In this document: piece after piece, positions 35,528 to 44,905 of the stretch | Position numbering within the stretch: the stretch's first letter is position 1 | How the letters are laid out: each line of letters opens with the position of its first letter | Source: UBA7672 sp030824255 | Lineage (GTDB): Bacteria; Pseudomonadota; Alphaproteobacteria; Caulobacterales; Hyphomonadaceae | Length of the DNA stretch: 64,000 nt | Direction of reading: 5' to 3' | NCBI GenBank assembly: GCA_942493305.1 | Contig: OW818686.1 | Coordinates: forward strand, 4,278,001-4,342,000 | Made by a program: the position numbers and the translations under genes | Notes under the pieces: model-generated | The model's database searches: none | What the model was told of the DNA's origin: nothing | Seen by the model: only the letters and a program-made list of their open reading frames with translations

Positions 35528-36244
35528 TTATGGCTGACCGTTGACGAACCTGGCTCTCGCGTCTTCATTCGTCGCCCATGCAAACAGGAAATCCTGCGGG
35601 GGCGGCTTTCCTTCGCCCTTCGCCTTCTCGATGCCAAAAGCGATGCCTGCAGTCAGCAGGTCATGGGCCGCCGTGCGCATCGCGACGTCAGCAGGGAGCG
35701 TTTCCATCGCCTTCCATTCGCAACCCAACGAACTTGCATAGGGCGAAAAGGCGTTGATGAGCGAACTTTGTTTCCACGCATCATCCAGCTGATTGCCGAC
35801 GAAGGTGTACATCCTCTGGTAGGTGGAGGGTGAAATGCGCGACAGCTCAACAAACTGCTCAGTCGGCAGCCCGCCCACACACCACAGCTGATGCAGGTTC
35901 GGCGGTGTGGCGATCAGTTTCGCAATCATCACCGCATCATCTGACAGCTCAGGGACTGTGATGGCGCGATTACTGTCCGCCCCGAGACTCTGAATCGTCA
36001 GGGTGAATGCTTTTCCGTCCGCCATCTCCACGAGCAGATCGCGCTCAGTCGCGTTGACCCCGTCTGCCAATATTTGGGCAATGACTTCACGAACCCCGTC
36101 GCGCGTCAGTCCGCCAACGCGGATCTTCTGCTCGACTGTCGCTCCAAGCGCGCCCGTCGCAAAGGCTGCACCATCTGGCGCCTCCTGCGCCCAGGCTGGC
36201 GCCGCCGACATGGCGACCGCGATTGCTATCATGGCTGCCCGCAT
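35528..36244 (-). CDS. Exported protein of unknown function
   Basis: A 238-residue protein with a signal peptide ending AWAQ. No domain recognised. The mature part has single cysteines in LWCVGG and LGCEWK. The ATG at 36244 with a GGGGAAG ribosome site is preferred over an upstream ATG that would add 17 polar residues before the signal. It converges on the SemiSWEET gene and lies 72 bp downstream of dodecin on the same strand. Confidence 0.7.
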   Translation of the reverse strand: MRAAMIAIAVAMSAAPAWAQEAPDGAAFATGALGATVEQKIRVGGLTRDGVREVIAQILADGVNATERDLLVEMADGKAFTLTIQSLGADSNRAITVPELSDDAVMIAKLIATPPNLHQLWCVGGLPTEQFVELSRISPSTYQRMYTFVGNQLDDAWKQSSLINAFSPYASSLGCEWKAMETLPADVAMRTAAHDLLTAGIAFGIEKAKGEGKPPPQDFLFAWATNEDARARFVNGQP

Positions 36245-36316
36245 ATCTGCTTCCCCGCAAGGTGGGGGCAACCTAGCGTGCTTCGCGCGCGGCACAACTT
36301 ACATGCAGCAACTTAG

Positions 36317-36523
36317 CTACTTCTCGTACTTGAAGCTCACGCGCAGCTTCGTACGAAAGCTCTCTATCTTGCCGTCATCGCCAAGCGTGATGTCCTGCGC
36401 CACCACTTCCGCAACCCGGAGATCGCGCAAACTCGACGCTGCCGTGGCCAGCGCTTCACGCGCCGCCTCCTCCCAACTCTTGCTGCTTGTGCCGATGATG
36501 TCGGTAACGCGGTAGACACTCAT
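36317..36523 (-). CDS. Dodecin (flavin-binding dodecamer)
   Basis: A 68-residue protein with the dodecin pattern: VYRVTDIIGTSSKSWEEAAREAL at the N-terminus and a beta-strand C-terminus (KIESFRTKLRVSFKYE). Dodecins form hollow 12-mers that store or buffer flavin. The ATG at 36523 has a perfect AGGAGG ribosome site 6 bp ahead. An open frame starting further upstream has no ribosome site. Confidence 0.93.
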   Translation of the reverse strand: MSVYRVTDIIGTSSKSWEEAAREALATAASSLRDLRVAEVVAQDITLGDDGKIESFRTKLRVSFKYEK

Positions 36524-36620
36524 GCAAGGCCTCCTGTTCGCATCTCCGCGAAAGAAGCGCCTGAAACGCCCGCGTGGCAATCATGCACTGCGGCAATCCG
36601 AGACCTGGGGCCGCTGCACC

Positions 36621-39600
36621 CTACTCCGCCGCCACCATCCGCGGCGGCGCGGCCGGCGCATCCCATTTCGCCAGAAGCGAAGCGAGCTTCTTCTCCGCCG
36701 CCTCGACCGAGCGCTCCTTCACATGGCCATAGCCACGGATCTCGTCCGGAATGTTCGCAATCTCGACCGCCAGCGCGTGATTGTCCGCCGTCAGTCCGGC
36801 CGCCAGCTTCTCCAGCCGCTCGAGATAGTCATCGCGCAGACGGCGCTCCATGCGGCGTTCTTCGGTCTTGCCGAAGACATCAAACGTTCCGCCGCGCAGG
36901 AACTTCATCTTCTTGAGCACCTTGAAGCCCATCATCATCCACGGACCGAACGACTTCTTGGTCAACTCGCCCTTGTGGTTCTTCTTCGAGATCATCGGCG
37001 GCGCGAGCAGGAAGGTCAGCTTCGTGCCCTTGCCGAACGTGTCCTCCAGCGCCTGCTTGTACTCCGGTCGCGCATAGAGCCGCGCAACTTCGTACTCGTC
37101 CTTGTAGGCCATCAGCTTGGCGAGATACGTCGCCGCCGCCGTCGCCAGCTTGTCACCGAGACCCAGATTGCTCTCTGCCGCCCGCACGCGCGCAATCCGC
37201 GCCTCGTACATGTCGGCATAGGCCGGGTTCTGGTAGTCCTTCAGCATCTCCGCGCGCCGCGCGATCAGCTCGTCCAGCTTCAGCGGCTCGATCTCCGGCC
37301 GCTTCGGCGCCGCCGCCTGGATCAGATCCGGCTTCACCGCCGCGATACGGCCGAGATCAAACGCCGCGGCGTTCTCCTTCACCTTCACCTTGTTGAGCCG
37401 GTTGGCTTCATAGATCGCCGTATCCGAAATCGGGATCAGCCCGTTCTGATAGGCCATGCCCAGCATGATCATGTTGGTATAGATCGCGTCGCCGAAGTGG
37501 TGCTCGGCCAGCGCTTCCGCATTCGTCGCCGCGAATGATTTCGACCGCGAACGGACGCGCGCCGACAGAAGGTCGGGATCGAACCGCACATTGCGGTTCT
37601 CGATGATCTCTTTCGTCGGCGTCACATCATGGTTCGCCACCACGCTCGTGCGCGCCTTGTCAAACATCACCAGTGCATCGCCGGATGAGGCAACCACCAG
37701 ATCGCACGCGATGATCACATCCGCCGAAGCAGGAGGCGTCTTGCCCGCCTTGATATCATCCGGATCAAGCGCAAAGCGCACATGGGAGAGAACCGGCCCA
37801 CCCTTCTGCGCCAGGCCCGTCATGTCCAGCGTCTGGGACGCCTTGCCATCGACGTGCGCGGCCATGGCGAGTACCGCCGCCACGGTCGTCACGCCCGTTC
37901 CACCAACGCCCGTGAACACCACGTTCCACGCCTCATGGCCCAGCTCCGGCAGCTTCGGCTGCGGAATGGCCGACACATCGAACTTCGGCGCACCGCGCTC
38001 AGCGTCCGATTTGCGATCGCCGCCCACCACGGTCACGAAGCTCGGACAGAAGCCCTCGATACACGAATAGTCCGTGTTGCAGGTCGACTGGTTGATCTGA
38101 CGCTTGCGACCAAACTCGGTTTCCACCGGCTCAACCGAGAGGCAGTTCGATTTCACCGAACAGTCGCCGCAGCCTTCGCAAACAGACTGGTTGATGAACA
38201 CGCGCTTGGTCGGCGCTTCCATCTTGCCGCGCTTGATGCGGCGGCGCTTCTCGGTCGCGCACACCTGGTCGTAGATCAGCACGGAAACGCCCGGCGTATC
38301 CCGCAGTTCGATCTGCACCTCTTCCAACTTCCTGCGGTCGAAGATGCGTGTGCCTTCCGGCAGGTCGCTCACGCTCGCATAGCGGGTTGTATCATCCGCC
38401 ACGATCACGATGGTCTTGACGCCCTCGGCCTCAACCTGCCGCGCAATCTGCGGCACCGTCTGGCCGGATTCCACCTGCTGGCCGCCCGTCATGGCGACGG
38501 CATCGTTGTACAGGATCTTGTAGGTCGCGTTGACCTTGCCCGAGATGGCCGCGCGGATCGCCAGCGAGCCCGAGTGCGAATAGGTGCCATCGCCCAGGTT
38601 CACGAACACATGCTTCTCGTCCGTGAACGGCATCTGGCCGATCCACGGCGTGCCCTCGCCGCCCATCTGCGTGTGCATGTCCGTCCGCCGCTCCGGCGTG
38701 AACGTCGCCATGTAATGGCAGCCGATCCCCGCCAGCGCGCGCGAGCCTTCCGGCAGCGTGGTGGATGTGTTGTGCGGACAGCCCGAACAGAAGTGAGGCT
38801 TGCGCGTGTTGATCTGGTTCATGCCGGCGACGGCCTGTTTTGCGCCGTTCACCTTCGCGAAATATGCATCAGCTTGGCGCTTGTGCAGACCATCCGCCAG
38901 ACGCCCCACCAGCGCCTGCGCGATATCCGCCGTCGACAGCGAAGCGATATCCGACAGCAGCTTGCCGCCATCGCGATCCAGCTTGCCCTCGACGATCGGC
39001 CGCTCGCCATCGGCCAGGTGGTAGAGAATGTCCTTCAGCTGCGGCTCGATGATCGCCCGCTTGTGTTCGATCACCAGCACGCGCTCGAAGCCGCGGCAGA
39101 ACTCGCGGATCGCCGTCGGCTCCAGCGGCCACACCATGCCCACCTTGAAGATCGACACGCCCAGGTCCGCCGCCTGTTCCGGGCTCAAGCCCATAGCCCC
39201 CAGCGCTTCATAGACATCGCGCGAGGCCTGCCCCGCCACGATCACGCCCAGCTTCTTCTGCTTGCCCGTCAGCAGCGGACGGTCGAGCCTGTTGGCCCGC
39301 GCGAACGCCTGCGCCGCCGGTATCTTCAGCTGCCGCAGCCGCGCTTCCTTGCCCAGCGGCGTATCGCCCATGCGCAGGCCGAGCCCGCCCTCGGGAATGG
39401 CAAAGTCCGTCGGCCGCACCGTGTGATAGCGGTCCAGCCCCACTTCAACGACAGCCCCGCTATCCATCGTGTCCGCGAGGCAGATCATCGAGACCCACAG
39501 CCCGGAATACCGCGACATCTCCCAACCGATCATGCCCATGTCGAGCACTTCCTGGATGGTCGCGGGCGCCAGGACCGGCATCTCCGCGTCGATCATCGCG

Positions 39601-40097
39601 AACTCGGACTGCGAGGCCAGCGTCGACGACTTCGAGTTCGGATCATCGCCACACAGCGCCAGCACGCCGCCCTTGGGGTCCGTGCCCGCCATGTTCGCAT
39701 GCTTGAACACGTCGCCCGTGCGATCGACGCCCGGCGCCTTGCCGTACCAGATGCCGAACACGCCATCGAACTTCGCGCCCGGGAAGATGTGCGTCTGCTG
39801 CGAGCCCCACACCGCCGTCGCGCCCAGATCCTCGTTCAGCCCTTCCCAGAGCTTCACGTCATGCGCGTCCATCAGCTTGCCGGCCGCCCGGATCTGCTGG
39901 TCGTACCCGCCCAGCGGCGAGCCGCGATAACCCGAAATGAACCCCGCCGTATTGAGGCCCAGTTTGCGGTCCAGCCTTTTCCGGTCGAGCGGCAGGCGCA
40001 CGAGCGCCTGTATGCCCGTCATGAATGCGCGGCCCTGCTCAAGCAGGTACTTGTCATCGAGGGAAATTCCACCCGATACAGGGCTACCGTTCTTCAA
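36621..40097 (-). CDS. Indolepyruvate ferredoxin oxidoreductase, fused subunits, TTG start
   Basis: A 1158-residue fused 2-oxoacid:ferredoxin oxidoreductase that decarboxylates aryl pyruvates (or branched oxo acids) to acyl-CoA. The N-terminal half has the alpha-type TPP regions (CSGCPHNTST, GDGTYSHSGS). The middle has an iron-sulphur cluster region (SVCEGCGDCSVKSNCLS, then CNTDYSCIEGFCPS). A gamma-type domain (FTGVGGTGVTTVAAVLA) follows. This single-chain architecture is typical of proteobacterial enzymes. The start is TTG with a GGAGG ribosome site 7 bp ahead. The divergent Lrp-type gene shares the 139 bp intergenic region and is the likely regulator. The exact substrate is inferred from family naming. 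Confidence 0.93.
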   Translation of the reverse strand: MKNGSPVSGGISLDDKYLLEQGRAFMTGIQALVRLPLDRKRLDRKLGLNTAGFISGYRGSPLGGYDQQIRAAGKLMDAHDVKLWEGLNEDLGATAVWGSQQTHIFPGAKFDGVFGIWYGKAPGVDRTGDVFKHANMAGTDPKGGVLALCGDDPNSKSSTLASQSEFAMIDAEMPVLAPATIQEVLDMGMIGWEMSRYSGLWVSMICLADTMDSGAVVEVGLDRYHTVRPTDFAIPEGGLGLRMGDTPLGKEARLRQLKIPAAQAFARANRLDRPLLTGKQKKLGVIVAGQASRDVYEALGAMGLSPEQAADLGVSIFKVGMVWPLEPTAIREFCRGFERVLVIEHKRAIIEPQLKDILYHLADGERPIVEGKLDRDGGKLLSDIASLSTADIAQALVGRLADGLHKRQADAYFAKVNGAKQAVAGMNQINTRKPHFCSGCPHNTSTTLPEGSRALAGIGCHYMATFTPERRTDMHTQMGGEGTPWIGQMPFTDEKHVFVNLGDGTYSHSGSLAIRAAISGKVNATYKILYNDAVAMTGGQQVESGQTVPQIARQVEAEGVKTIVIVADDTTRYASVSDLPEGTRIFDRRKLEEVQIELRDTPGVSVLIYDQVCATEKRRRIKRGKMEAPTKRVFINQSVCEGCGDCSVKSNCLSVEPVETEFGRKRQINQSTCNTDYSCIEGFCPSFVTVVGGDRKSDAERGAPKFDVSAIPQPKLPELGHEAWNVVFTGVGGTGVTTVAAVLAMAAHVDGKASQTLDMTGLAQKGGPVLSHVRFALDPDDIKAGKTPPASADVIIACDLVVASSGDALVMFDKARTSVVANHDVTPTKEIIENRNVRFDPDLLSARVRSRSKSFAATNAEALAEHHFGDAIYTNMIMLGMAYQNGLIPISDTAIYEANRLNKVKVKENAAAFDLGRIAAVKPDLIQAAAPKRPEIEPLKLDELIARRAEMLKDYQNPAYADMYEARIARVRAAESNLGLGDKLATAAATYLAKLMAYKDEYEVARLYARPEYKQALEDTFGKGTKLTFLLAPPMISKKNHKGELTKKSFGPWMMMGFKVLKKMKFLRGGTFDVFGKTEERRMERRLRDDYLERLEKLAAGLTADNHALAVEIANIPDEIRGYGHVKERSVEAAEKKLASLLAKWDAPAAPPRMVAAE

Positions 40098-40131
40098 GTC
40101 GTGCGCCTCCAGATACGTGGGATATGGCTAC

Positions 40132-40169
40132 GGCAAATATATTGCTCAACATCGCAGGAAGTATTTGCC
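40132..40169. promoter_or_regulatory. Inverted repeat in the oxidoreductase/Lrp intergenic region
   Basis: GGCAAATA (40132-40139) and TATTTGCC (40162-40169) are perfect reverse complements separated by 22 bp. A direct repeat CTACGGCAA occurs at 40128-40136 and 40193-40201. Lrp-type regulators bind such spaced palindromes. The sites lie between the divergent oxidoreductase and regulator genes and could control both. Confidence 0.55.
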
Positions 40170-40236
40170 ATTCGGTGCCTGATCTGGCATGACTACGGCA
40201 AGATTGATCTACAAACGCGACTAGGGACAGCAAAAC

Positions 40237-40737
40237 ATGGCCGCCGAGCTTGACGCCATCGACGCCAAAATCCTTGACCTGATTCAACGCGACGCCGCGC
40301 TTTCGGTCGCCGAGATCGCCGAAAAGGTCGGCCTGTCCTCCAGCCCCTGCTGGCGCCGCATCAAGCGGATGGAGGAACAGGGCATCATCGCCCGTCGCGT
40401 GACTTTGCTCAACTACGACAAGCTGGGCCTCAATTTCGAGGTCGTGGCCAACGTGAAGCTCCAGCTCCCCTCCCGCGAAAACCTCGAGAAGTTCGAGCAG
40501 GCCGTCCGCAAATGGCCTGAAGTGATCGAGTGCATGACGGTCACCGGCGCGGTGGATTATGTGATGCGCGTCGTCACCACGGACATGCACGCCTACGACA
40601 ACTTCCTGCGCGACAAGATCCTGGCCCTCGGCCTGGTGTCGGACATCCAGTCCCGCATCATCGTCAACGTCGCCAAGCGCACGACCGCAGCCCCGCTCGG
40701 CCTCATCTCCCCCTACATCCCGACGCAGGACCGCTGA
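40237..40737 (+). CDS. Lrp/AsnC-family transcriptional regulator
   Basis: A 166-residue regulator with an N-terminal helix-turn-helix (LDAIDAKILDLIQRDAALSVAEIAEKVGLSSSPCWRRIKRMEEQG) and a C-terminal RAM ligand-binding domain (GAVDYVMRVVTTDMHAYDNFL). It is divergent from the indolepyruvate oxidoreductase gene, so it probably responds to an amino or 2-oxo acid and controls that enzyme. Confidence 0.93.
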   Translation: MAAELDAIDAKILDLIQRDAALSVAEIAEKVGLSSSPCWRRIKRMEEQGIIARRVTLLNYDKLGLNFEVVANVKLQLPSRENLEKFEQAVRKWPEVIECMTVTGAVDYVMRVVTTDMHAYDNFLRDKILALGLVSDIQSRIIVNVAKRTTAAPLGLISPYIPTQDR

Positions 40738-40766
40738 ATCAGCGGCCCCGCGCCAGGAAGCCGGGT

Positions 40767-40997
40767 TTAATCCCAGATCGGCTTGCCGAGATTGACCTGC
40801 TCGGGGCTCGTCAGCACGCCCACCGCGCCGCCGACAATCGCGCCGCCCAGCACGCCCACGCCGCCGCCAACCGCGCCGACGCCAGCGCCGATCGCCGCGC
40901 CCGAAAGCCCGCGATCGCCCGTCGTCGTGCCGCAGGCGCCCAGCAGCATCAGGGCAGGCAGCATCAGGGCAGTAAGTCCGACCGCAATACGTTTCAT
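40767..40997 (-). CDS. Glycine-zipper lipoprotein, copy 1
   Basis: A 76-residue lipoprotein: lipobox LGAC, then a Gly/Ala-rich glycine-zipper (GAAIGAGVGAVGGGVGVLGGAIVGG), ending in LGKPIWD. The ATG at 40997 has a GGAGGG ribosome site. Its 3' end is identical over 20 nucleotides to that of copy 2 at 44586, about 3.8 kb away in the same orientation. Confidence 0.8.
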   Translation of the reverse strand: MKRIAVGLTALMLPALMLLGACGTTTGDRGLSGAAIGAGVGAVGGGVGVLGGAIVGGAVGVLTSPEQVNLGKPIWD

Positions 40998-41134
40998 GTG
41001 AAGTCCCTCCGTGGCCAGTCCACACATGGCTAGTCCACACGCGGCAACGCCAACCCTGCCGGCATCGTTCCAACACGTTTCCGGCATGAAGCTGAAGCAG
41101 CGCTTGTACCCGCTGGAAGCGGCTGCCCTGCAGA

Positions 41135-41170
41135 CGCGTTCCCCGCGCAGGCGGGGATCCAGTTCTGGCG
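41135..41170. repeat. REP-like extragenic palindrome
   Basis: A CCCCGC-gcag-GCGGGG hairpin (41141-41156) followed by GATCCAGTTCTGG, the pattern of an extragenic palindrome dispersed in many proteobacterial genomes. It lies in the 265 bp gap before the YccF-like gene; tandem GGCNAGTCCACAC repeats occur further left (near 41010-41040). Confidence 0.55.
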
Positions 41171-41262
41171 AAAAAGCGCGCGCAGCGCACACCACCTTGC
41201 CCACATTCCCCCGCACCCCATTTCCCGCCTACCCTCGCCCGCCTCAAACCCCACGGGACACC

Positions 41263-41730
41263 ATGCGCCTCATCGCAACGCTGCTCTGGCATTTCCCGTT
41301 CTTCGGCTTCGTCTCGGCGATTTACATGTTCCTGCTCGGAACATTCTTCACGCTCACCATCGTCGGCGCGCCGCTCGGCACAGGCCTGTTCGAGCTTGGC
41401 CGCTTCTACCTCACGCCCTTCGGATACCGCATGGTCGACGCCAGCGACCTGCCGACCGGCCTCAGCCAGAATCCGCTCTGGCGTGTGTGGGGCTGGGTGA
41501 TGGTCCTGCTCTGGCTGCCCTTCGGCATCTTCGCGACGATCGCGCTGGCGATCCAGGCCGCGCTCCTCTGCCTCACCATCATCGGCATACCCGCCGGCGT
41601 CGCCGTCGCCCGCTCCCTCGGCACCGTGCTCAACCCCGTCGGCAAGAAAATGATCTCCGCCGACCTCAACGCCGAACTCACCCGCCGCCGCACAAGCCAC
41701 CAAGCCGACGCCTACATGCACCGCCGCTAG
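41263..41730 (+). CDS. YccF-family membrane protein
   Basis: A 155-residue inner-membrane protein of the YccF (DUF307) type. It has helices near residues 5-35, 70-95 and 97-125 and the conserved GAPLGTGLFELGRFYLTPFG and GIPAGVAVARSLG segments. Function of the family is unknown. The ATG at 41263 has a GGGA ahead; the open frame extends upstream through the repeat region and is not used. Confidence 0.83.
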   Translation: MRLIATLLWHFPFFGFVSAIYMFLLGTFFTLTIVGAPLGTGLFELGRFYLTPFGYRMVDASDLPTGLSQNPLWRVWGWVMVLLWLPFGIFATIALAIQAALLCLTIIGIPAGVAVARSLGTVLNPVGKKMISADLNAELTRRRTSHQADAYMHRR

Positions 41731-41860
41731 CGCCATCCCCGACCACGTGCACGCCGTTTGAGAAAGGCGTACTTTTAGGAGCAGGGATTCCCCCAGTTGT
41801 GATTCATTAGGCAATACAGCCGAGCATCTCTCACGCAAAACAGAACGAGGGGGAAGCTCA

Positions 41861-44530
41861 ATGCTCGAATGGATCAACAAGCAAGATGACTGGGTAAGAG
41901 ACGCGCTGCGTCGTCATTCAAGCACCGCGACGTTTGAGCTAGCGATGGCAGACAAGGAGGCGATACTTGCGGGAGTTCGCCACAAGGCGGGACATAAACC
42001 GGATAGCAAGAGCACAGCACCTGTATTCACACCAATCGTCGCTAGCGATTTGAAACACGGTATGGACGTCGGAAAACCAACCATACTCTGCTCTTTGGGC
42101 CCGCTGGAAAACGTCGGCCGCTTAGCCAAAGGCCAATCACTTTCGTTCGCACTCGACGGCATCACGCTTGTCTATGGCGAGAACGGCAGCGGCAAGAGCG
42201 GCTATTGCCGCATAACGAAAAAGCTATGCCGCAGTCTTTCATCCGAAGATCTAATCGGCAACGTCTTCGAAGAGGGGGATAAGCTACCCGCAGAAGTCAT
42301 GGTTCGCTATCGCCCCGCGGATGCGAAGGATGAAGAAGAGCCAGTCGAAGAAACTTGGATTGACGGTACCCCTGCCCCATCAGCTCTTCGTCATGTTTCG
42401 GTATTCGACAGTCGAAACGCGCAGCTCTACATCTCGCAAAACAATAGGATCGACTACCTGCCATCGGAGGTTGCGCTTCTCGAGGCTCATGCAGCCAATC
42501 GAGATGAGATGGCCGCTTTGTTCGACGCAGAGAAAAAGGAACTTGAGGCTAGAACTAAAGTGCCGCTGCCCACTGGGTATTCAACTGGCACGCCAGCATC
42601 GGACTTGGTGAAACGACTCGACCCCAAGCAAAAGACGCTGCCTACCGTAAAAGAAATCATTGACGCCAGCGAGTGGGAAGAAGGTCACCAGGCAGAGCAC
42701 GACTCTCTAACGAAGAAGCTGGCTGAAGATCCGGCTACTCGCTTGGCAACGGCAGATCGGGTAGCTGCTACGCTCCGAGATATCGATCAAACCATCGCCA
42801 CCCTCGGGTCGATTGTCGGTAACGCTGGAATAGAAAAACTGTCCAAAGCCGTAGACGAGGTTGCAGTCGCCACTTCGACAAAATCCGCCTTGGCACAGGG
42901 GACGTTTTCTGGAGAACCGCTAACCGGCGTTGGAAGTGATGTCTGGCGGCGCATGTACAATATCGCAAGAGAGTTCGCTCGCAGTGCCGATTTTGCGGAC
43001 GTTCCGGAAAACCCAGGGGACCCTTGCGTACTTTGTCAGCAACCGCTGACCGAAGCGGGAAGCAATCGGATTAAGCGCTTCAACGCTTTCGTCGCTGATG
43101 CAGCAACAAAAGCGCTAGAACAAGCGCAAGCCTCGCTGGATGCCGCGCTCAACGAGCTACAATCCACGACCATACCCAAGCCGGCCATCGTCGAAAAAAT
43201 GTTAGCCGAGTACGCGGCTATTTCCACTGACTGCGCAACCCTAGCCAATGAAATTCAATCGTTCCTAAAATCCGCCGCCGCCAGAAAACTTGCGCTGGAG
43301 AATGCAGTTACCGCAGGCACCTTCGATGACATGGGCGAATTGGCGGCAATGCCGAGCGCCAAGGTAGCATCCGCAATAGCGGAGCTAGACAGCGAAATCG
43401 TTGTACTGAAGGACGCCAGTAAGACCGATGAAGAGCGCGCCAAGAACAAAGCCCGACTAGCGGCGCTGTCAGATCGTCACCTTCTGAGCGGCGACCGGGA
43501 GACCGTCCTTGCACGTCTGGCCGATCTTTCCGATCTACTACACGCCAAAAGTTGCGCGACAATCGTGGGAAATCAACAACTCTCGACGCAGATTACGATC
43601 ATAAGGCGTCAACTCCTCGCAAAGGGGTTGGGGTTGCGCATCCAGAAAGAAGTTTCCGAGTTAGGCCTCGACCATCTTCCATTCACGGTGAGCGATAGAA
43701 GTCGAGATGGGCACAGCTATTTCGAAGTGGGGCTTGAGAGCTCTGTTGCGGCAAAAAATGAGCGAGTATTGAGTGAGGGAGAGCAGCGAGCTCTAGCTCT
43801 GGCTTGCTTTCTTGGCGAACAGCCAGAAGGCGGGATGCACGGCATCATAGTCGATGATCCAGTTTCTTCGCTAGATCATCTTCGCGTTCGCCGCGTTGCG
43901 AAGCGATTGGTCGCGGAGGCAAAAAAGGGAAAGCAAGTTGTGATTTTTACGCACAACTTGCTGTTCTACAACGAGGTGTCAGACGCTGCTGCCGAGGATG
44001 CCGTGCCGCTGGTGAAGCGCGTTGTGACAAAGTCGGAAGAAAAAGGATTCGGGCTAATCTCAGAAAGTGACGAACCTTGGATGGTTCGCAAAGTGTCTGA
44101 CAGAGCAAATTATCTACGAGATAGGCTGAAGGAATTCGAAGGCGTTACGGCTTTTGACACCGATGAGTATCGCCGCAAGGTCAAAGACTTTTACACCGAC
44201 CTTCGTGAAACGTGGGAACGACTCGTCGAAGAAGTGCTCTTGGGAAAAGTCGTTGAGCGAATGAACTCCGACGTTAAGACGCAAAGCCTTCGAATTGTGG
44301 AAGTCAGTGATGAGGATCATGCAACGATCTACCGCAACATGAAAAAGGCATCCGAGTTTTCCGGTCACGACAAAGCAGCAGGAAAAGACGCCGCCACGGC
44401 AAGACATGTCGATATGAAGGCAGCTCTCGACGCTCTTGATACATATCGCGTTTCCGTGACGAAGCGCCGGAAAGAAACGCAAGAGCGCCGCGAGAAGCTG
44501 GAATCCGCACCTGCTGGCAAGACGGCATAG
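41861..44530 (+). CDS. RloC/PrrC-like ATPase with zinc hook, probable defence protein
   Basis: An 889-residue SMC-like ATPase of the AAA_13 group. Walker A is GENGSGKSG (about residues 107-115), an ABC signature LSEGEQRALALACF and Walker B IIVDDPVSSLDH are near residue 665. Between them is a coiled coil broken by a CxxC zinc hook, CVLCQQ (about 388-393). The region after Walker B has LRETWERLVEEVLLGKVVER and, 34 residues after the Glu of R-x3-E, the His of EDHATIY. This spacing is like the Arg-Glu-His anticodon-nuclease triad of PrrC/RloC. No restriction-modification genes are adjacent. GC is visibly lower than neighbours, which suggests transfer. The ATG has a GGGGGA ribosome site. ATPase call firm; nuclease activity inferred. 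Confidence 0.82.
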   Translation: MLEWINKQDDWVRDALRRHSSTATFELAMADKEAILAGVRHKAGHKPDSKSTAPVFTPIVASDLKHGMDVGKPTILCSLGPLENVGRLAKGQSLSFALDGITLVYGENGSGKSGYCRITKKLCRSLSSEDLIGNVFEEGDKLPAEVMVRYRPADAKDEEEPVEETWIDGTPAPSALRHVSVFDSRNAQLYISQNNRIDYLPSEVALLEAHAANRDEMAALFDAEKKELEARTKVPLPTGYSTGTPASDLVKRLDPKQKTLPTVKEIIDASEWEEGHQAEHDSLTKKLAEDPATRLATADRVAATLRDIDQTIATLGSIVGNAGIEKLSKAVDEVAVATSTKSALAQGTFSGEPLTGVGSDVWRRMYNIAREFARSADFADVPENPGDPCVLCQQPLTEAGSNRIKRFNAFVADAATKALEQAQASLDAALNELQSTTIPKPAIVEKMLAEYAAISTDCATLANEIQSFLKSAAARKLALENAVTAGTFDDMGELAAMPSAKVASAIAELDSEIVVLKDASKTDEERAKNKARLAALSDRHLLSGDRETVLARLADLSDLLHAKSCATIVGNQQLSTQITIIRRQLLAKGLGLRIQKEVSELGLDHLPFTVSDRSRDGHSYFEVGLESSVAAKNERVLSEGEQRALALACFLGEQPEGGMHGIIVDDPVSSLDHLRVRRVAKRLVAEAKKGKQVVIFTHNLLFYNEVSDAAAEDAVPLVKRVVTKSEEKGFGLISESDEPWMVRKVSDRANYLRDRLKEFEGVTAFDTDEYRRKVKDFYTDLRETWERLVEEVLLGKVVERMNSDVKTQSLRIVEVSDEDHATIYRNMKKASEFSGHDKAAGKDAATARHVDMKAALDALDTYRVSVTKRRKETQERREKLESAPAGKTA

Positions 44531-44585
44531 AGCGCGCCACCCCACGCGCACCTGCCCTCACAGGAAGGCGCGCGCGGCGTAACGC

Positions 44586-44801
44586 CTAGTCCCAGATCGG
44601 CTTGCCGAGGTTGAAGTCTTCCGCGTCGGTGAGGACGCCGGTCCCCGCGCCGATGGCCGCGCCGGCGACAACGCCAACCGGGCCGCCGAGCAGGCCGACG
44701 CCCGCGCCGATGGCGGCGCCAGAGATGCCGCGCTGGCTGTTCGTCGTGCCGCATGCGCCCAGCAGCAAGAGAGCGGCGACGCCGCAGGCAAGTCGTTTCA
44801 T
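44586..44801 (-). CDS. Glycine-zipper lipoprotein, copy 2
   Basis: A 71-residue lipoprotein: lipobox LGAC, glycine zipper (GAAIGAGVGLLGGPVGVVAGAAIG), ending LGKPIWD. It is a paralogue of the gene at 40767, with a 20-nucleotide identical 3' end. The YccF and RloC-like genes are placed between the two copies. The ATG is at 44801. Such small lipoproteins are probably membrane-embedded by the zipper; function unknown. Confidence 0.8.
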   Translation of the reverse strand: MKRLACGVAALLLLGACGTTNSQRGISGAAIGAGVGLLGGPVGVVAGAAIGAGTGVLTDAEDFNLGKPIWD

Positions 44802-44905
44802 GTCAGATGTCCTTCGAGAAGCCCCAGTCCTCAAAGGCCAATCTGCGCTTGCTCCCATCGTTCCGGCGCCGTGCTGTCATGCAGGGTTGCTGCGGCGCGA
44901 AAGCC

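Noticed and set aside
37782..40253. An 823-codon frame opposite the indolepyruvate oxidoreductase.
   Set aside because: Antisense shadow of a well-identified 1158-residue enzyme; composition is Arg/His-rich without domains.
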